Positions 59,757 to 64,000 of a stretch of 64,000 nt of DNA are shown here, piece after piece; within the stretch, counting starts at the first letter, position 1; each line of letters opens with the position of its first letter. The stretch is from Pelagibacteraceae bacterium (lineage in GTDB: Bacteria > Pseudomonadota > Alphaproteobacteria > Pelagibacterales > Pelagibacteraceae). The DNA is taken from the NCBI GenBank assembly GCA_009693705.1, contig SHWS01000005.1:1-64000 (forward strand), in the 5' to 3' direction. Under the pieces are notes generated by a model, which saw only the letters and a list, made by a program, of their open reading frames with translations, was not told the DNA's origin and made no database searches. The translations under genes were made by a program, and so were the position numbers.

Positions 59757-60754
59757 AGCCAACGAGGATAAGGAAGTCGCTTCTCCTCTAGAAATTTTTT
59801 GTTAAACATTTTCGATGAATACTTATCGCTTCTATCACAAAGAATTGTAACAATTGTTTTTCCAGGTCCTAATTCTTTACCAAGCCTAATAGCACCAGCA
59901 ATATTTATCCCACAGCTAGTTCCTAAGCTTAATCCCTCATTTTCAATTAAATCGTAAAGAATAGGTAGAGCCTCTTGATCATCAATGGAGTAGGCGTCAT
60001 CAATTTTAGCATTGGCGAAGTTTTTGGTAATTCTGCTAGAGCCAATTCCTTCAGTAATTGAACTACCCTCTGATTTTAATTCGCCATTTTTTATATAATT
60101 ATAAAGCCCAGAACCTTTTGGATCTGATAAATAAATTTTAATATTTTTATTTTTTTCTTTAAGAGCATTACTTACCCCAGAAATAGTTCCACCGGTGCCT
60201 GAGGAACATACAAAACCGTCTACTTTTCCGTTTGTTTGTTCCCAAATTTCTCTACCAGTTCCTTCATAATGACCTTTGGCATTTGCAACATTATCAAACT
60301 GGTTAGCCCAAACCACGCCGTTGTTATTTGTGGGTCTTAATTCATCAGCTAATCTTGATGCAACTTTTACATAATTATTTTCATCACTATAAGGTTTAGC
60401 GGGAACTAATCTAAGTTCTGCACCTAAATTTTTAAGCAAATCTTTTTTTTCTTGAGTTTGGTTATCATTCATAACGATAATTGTTTTATATCCTAATGAA
60501 TTTCCTAAAAATCCTAGACCAATTCCAGTGTTTCCAGCAGTGCCTTCAACTATAATGCCCCCTTTGGCAATTAATTTTTTTTCTTGAGCATCTCTAATTA
60601 GTGCCAATGCTGCCCTGTCTTTAACAGAGCCACCTGGATTAAGAAATTCAGCTTTACCATAAATATTACAACCAGTTATTTCTGAGGCTGCTCTAAGTTT
60701 GATTAAAGGTGTATTACCAATACCTGAAATAAAGTCTTCTTGAATATTTTTCAT
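59753..60754 (-). CDS. cysK: Cysteine synthase A
   Basis: IGNTPLIKLRAASE, NPGGSVKDRAALALI, VEGTAGNTGIGLGF, SSGTGGTISGVSNAL. Confidence 0.93.
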   Translation of the reverse strand: MKNIQEDFISGIGNTPLIKLRAASEITGCNIYGKAEFLNPGGSVKDRAALALIRDAQEKKLIAKGGIIVEGTAGNTGIGLGFLGNSLGYKTIIVMNDNQTQEKKDLLKNLGAELRLVPAKPYSDENNYVKVASRLADELRPTNNNGVVWANQFDNVANAKGHYEGTGREIWEQTNGKVDGFVCSSGTGGTISGVSNALKEKNKNIKIYLSDPKGSGLYNYIKNGELKSEGSSITEGIGSSRITKNFANAKIDDAYSIDDQEALPILYDLIENEGLSLGTSCGINIAGAIRLGKELGPGKTIVTILCDRSDKYSSKMFNKKFLEEKRLPYPRWL

Positions 60755-61329
60755 TATTCAGATTGTTTAACTTCTTCAGTTACAGCATAAGGATTAAATT
60801 CCTCAGTTGCAGTTCCAATCTGCCTTGCGGGAATTCCAACCATTATTGCATTATCTGGGACATTTTTGGTTACGACAGCGTTCGAACCTATTCTTGAATT
60901 AGTTCCAATTGTAATTGGTCCTAATACTTGCGCTCCTGATCCAATCACCACGTTATCTTTTAAGGTTGGATGTCTTTTAACCAGTCTTTGTTGATTTGAA
61001 TTTATACTAGGAGAAATTCCTCCTAAAGTTACATTCTGATAGATAGTAACATTGTTGCCAATCTCTGATGTTTCACCAATCACTACTCCCATACCATGAT
61101 CAATAAATAAATTTTTACCAATTTGTGCTTTTGGATGTATTTCTATGCCTGTTAAAAATCTTGAAAATTGAGAAATCATTCTTGCAAATAAATCAAATTT
61201 TGCCTGACAAAAGAAATGTGCAATCCGGTGAAAAAAAATTGCTTTAACTCCCGGGTAAGTTAAGACTAAACTTAACTTAGATTTTGCCGCAGGATCTCTA
61301 TTAATTATAGATTGTAAAAATTCATTCAT
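60754..61329 (-). CDS. cysE: Serine O-acetyltransferase
   Basis: Hexapeptide repeats; [47 protein letters not shown]; 1-nt overlap with cysK. Confidence 0.93.
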   Translation of the reverse strand: MNEFLQSIINRDPAAKSKLSLVLTYPGVKAIFFHRIAHFFCQAKFDLFARMISQFSRFLTGIEIHPKAQIGKNLFIDHGMGVVIGETSEIGNNVTIYQNVTLGGISPSINSNQQRLVKRHPTLKDNVVIGSGAQVLGPITIGTNSRIGSNAVVTKNVPDNAIMVGIPARQIGTATEEFNPYAVTEEVKQSE

Positions 61330-61401
61330 TTTATTTTTGCTTACTTGATAAAATTATTGAAGGTTATATAATCATTAATAAAGGCAATTAAAGAGATATT
61401 T

Positions 61402-61812
61402 ATGTATAAAAACACCAATTGTTTCCATTTAGCAATTCCATGTGGTGATATAGAAGTAGCTAAAAAATTTTATAATGAAATTCTTGGCTGCAAACTTGAT
61501 AATTCAGGTCAAGAATGGGCAGATGTTGATTTTTGGGGCAATGAACTTACTCTTCACAAAAGTGATCATAAATTAGACAGCGAAAGACACGATGTTGATA
61601 TGGGCAATGTTTCAGTGCCCCATTTTGGAGTTCATTTATCTAGAAAAGATTTTAATGCATTAAAAAATAGACTGATAGAAAAAGGTGTAAAATATTATGA
61701 TGAACCTTATTTAAGATTTAAGGGCACGAAATATGAGCAAGAAACTTTTTTTGTTAAAGATCCAAATGAAAATATTTTAGAAATAAAGACTTTAACGTCA
61801 AATCCAGACTAG
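61402..61812 (+). CDS. VOC/glyoxalase-fold protein
   Basis: FHLAIPCGDIEVAKKFYNEILGC, VPHFGVHLSRKDFNALKNRL, FVKDPNENILEIKT. Confidence 0.87.
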   Translation: MYKNTNCFHLAIPCGDIEVAKKFYNEILGCKLDNSGQEWADVDFWGNELTLHKSDHKLDSERHDVDMGNVSVPHFGVHLSRKDFNALKNRLIEKGVKYYDEPYLRFKGTKYEQETFFVKDPNENILEIKTLTSNPD

Positions 61813-61882
61813 TTTTATAAAATTTAATCTCCAATATTTCAATCTTGATTTATATACTCAAAAATATTAGTGTACAAATTTT

Positions 61883-63364
61883 ATGAGCATTAATTATAAA
61901 TCAATTGCAAAAAAACTTAAATTTGAAGGAAGAGCTTTTATTAATGGAAAATATGTTAATGCAATTGATGGGAAAAAATTTCAAACAATTAATCCTGCAA
62001 CCGAGGAAAAACTTTGTATGGTTGCACAATGTAATCATAAAGACGTAGATTTAGCCGTAAAGGTTTCCAGAAAAGTTTTTAATAGTGGTATTTGGTCAAG
62101 AAGCAAACCTGAGTATAGAAAAGAAGTTTTATTAAAATTTGCAGAATTATTAAGAAAACATGGTATTGAAAATTCTGTCTTAGAAAGTGTTAATACTGGA
62201 AAATTAATTGTAGATTGTATTAATGAAGTTGCAAATGATGCGCCTATGCATTTTCAGTGGTATGGAGAACTAATTGATAAAGTTTTTGGCAAAGTAAGTC
62301 CAACTGATCCTTCAATTACAAGTTTAATCGTTAAAGAGCCAATAGGAGTTGTTGCTGGGATTGTACCTTGGAATTTTCCTTTAATGATGGCTGTTTGGAA
62401 AATGGCACCTGCGCTTGCTGCGGGGTGTTCAATAATTATTAAACCTGCTGAAGATAGTCCGCTTACAGCAATAAAGGTTGCAGGAATTGCTCAAGAAGCA
62501 GGTTTACCTGATGGAGTATTAAATATTTTACCTGGTTATGGTGATGTCGGTGAAGCACTTGGAAGACACAATGATGTTGATGCCGTGTCATTTACAGGAT
62601 CAACTGAAGTAGGCGGTTACTTCATGAAGTATTCAGGAGAAAGCAATTTAAAGACAATCGCCTTAGAGATGGGAGGAAAAAGTCCTTTTATAGTTTTAGA
62701 GGATGCAAAAATTAATGATACTTTAATTGATTGTGCAATTAACTCTGCCTTTTGGAATGGAGGTCAAAACTGCTCTGCTAACATGAGACAAATAGTTCAC
62801 GCAAAGGTAAAAGATGAATTTTTAGACAAAGTTATTAAAAGAGTTAAAAAATTAAAAGTAGGGGATCCTTTAGATTTAAACTCTAATATGGGATCCATGA
62901 TTTCAAAAGGACATTTAAAAAATGTTAATAATTATATTCAAAAAGGCATTGATGAAGGCGCTAAACTTCTTTTAGGAGGAGTATCAAACATTAAACAAAA
63001 AGGTTTTTACGCAAAACCAACTTTATTTGATGGTTTAAAAGAAAATATGACTATTGCGCAAGAAGAAATCTTTGGTCCTGTACTTGGAGTTTTAACAGTT
63101 AAAAATGATGAAGAAGCTTTAAAAGTTGCAAGTAATTCTAAATATGGATTACATGCCAGTGTCTTTACTCAAGATATTAATCGAGCATTTCATTTAGCAA
63201 AAAGTCTCCCTTGCGGAACTGTATCAGTAAATACTTTTTCAGAAGGAGATATTAAAACTCCATTTGGTGGTTATAAACAATCTGGTTCTTTATCTCGAGA
63301 CCAGGGAACAGAAGCTTTAAACTCTTATCTACAAACAAAAACAATCTGGATTAGTCATTCATAA
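61883..63364 (+). CDS. Aldehyde dehydrogenase (NAD-dependent, PuuC/betaine-aldehyde-DH-like)
   Basis: GIVPWNFPLMMAVWKMAPALAAGCSIIIKPAEDSPLTA, FTGSTEVG, ALEMGGKSPFIV, GGQNCSANMR. Confidence 0.93.
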   Translation: MSINYKSIAKKLKFEGRAFINGKYVNAIDGKKFQTINPATEEKLCMVAQCNHKDVDLAVKVSRKVFNSGIWSRSKPEYRKEVLLKFAELLRKHGIENSVLESVNTGKLIVDCINEVANDAPMHFQWYGELIDKVFGKVSPTDPSITSLIVKEPIGVVAGIVPWNFPLMMAVWKMAPALAAGCSIIIKPAEDSPLTAIKVAGIAQEAGLPDGVLNILPGYGDVGEALGRHNDVDAVSFTGSTEVGGYFMKYSGESNLKTIALEMGGKSPFIVLEDAKINDTLIDCAINSAFWNGGQNCSANMRQIVHAKVKDEFLDKVIKRVKKLKVGDPLDLNSNMGSMISKGHLKNVNNYIQKGIDEGAKLLLGGVSNIKQKGFYAKPTLFDGLKENMTIAQEEIFGPVLGVLTVKNDEEALKVASNSKYGLHASVFTQDINRAFHLAKSLPCGTVSVNTFSEGDIKTPFGGYKQSGSLSRDQGTEALNSYLQTKTIWISHS

Positions 63365-63404
63365 TTAATAGATCGAAATAGATTTTAATTGAACTATTTA
63401 ATTA

Positions 63405-63596
63405 CTAAACTGAGCAAGTCATATCTTGTCCACAACATAATGGAGATTTTATTTTTCCATGATTATTTGGACACTTAGATATTTGAACTTGTTTGCCACC
63501 CCCTAAATCTAGCATATCATTTAATAAGGGTTCGTCACATTTTCCACAATTAGCGTTAACGGACATTCCACATTTTGGGCATTCATATGTAGCCAT
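63405..63596 (-). CDS. Small Cys-rich zinc-ribbon protein
   Basis: MATYECPKCGMSVNANCGKCDEPLL...SKCPNNHGKIKSPLCCGQDMTCSV: eight Cys in two clusters. Confidence 0.75.
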   Translation of the reverse strand: MATYECPKCGMSVNANCGKCDEPLLNDMLDLGGGKQVQISKCPNNHGKIKSPLCCGQDMTCSV

Positions 63597-63610
63597 ATTT
63601 ATCCTTTCAG

Positions 63611-64000
<390 letters not shown>

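Overview
This 64 kb AT-rich window has the gene content, density and base composition of a SAR11/Pelagibacterales-like alphaproteobacterial chromosome (inferred from protein resemblance, not tested by search). It is almost fully coding. I saw no tRNA/rRNA, CRISPR array, IS element or prophage. The dominant theme is one-carbon, methylated-amine and methylated-sulfur metabolism. The left 15 kb holds the C-terminus of an N,N-dimethylformamidase-like protein, a complete N-methylglutamate (NMG) pathway set (mgsABC, gmaS, mgdABCD/soxBDAG-like), a trimethylamine monooxygenase-like FMO (tmm) and formate-THF ligase (fhs). A DmdA/GcvT-like demethylase overlaps a MetF-like gene at 21-23 kb, next to a divergent Rieske oxygenase and a FAD oxidase. 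A dimethylglycine-dehydrogenase-like gene runs straight into etfB, etfA and ETF-QO at 29-35 kb. Other modules are purEK, a Fur-box-preceded iron ABC transporter, AzlCD, a sugar-acid catabolic cluster with a BDH2-like SDR, ppc, a non-canonical SMR/DUF2798/SMR operon, cysE/cysK and the end of a HisD-family (HpsN-like) dehydrogenase. The items most worth a second look are the DMFase-NMG linkage with an intervening 24-codon TM micro-ORF, the overlapping demethylase/MetF module, the SMR-like pair lacking the TM1 glutamate, the CysC-like kinase/nucleotidyltransferase pair, a nested hairpin 3' of csp, a 21-bp perfect Fur-type palindrome, and an apparently decayed secreted-protein gene near 58 kb.
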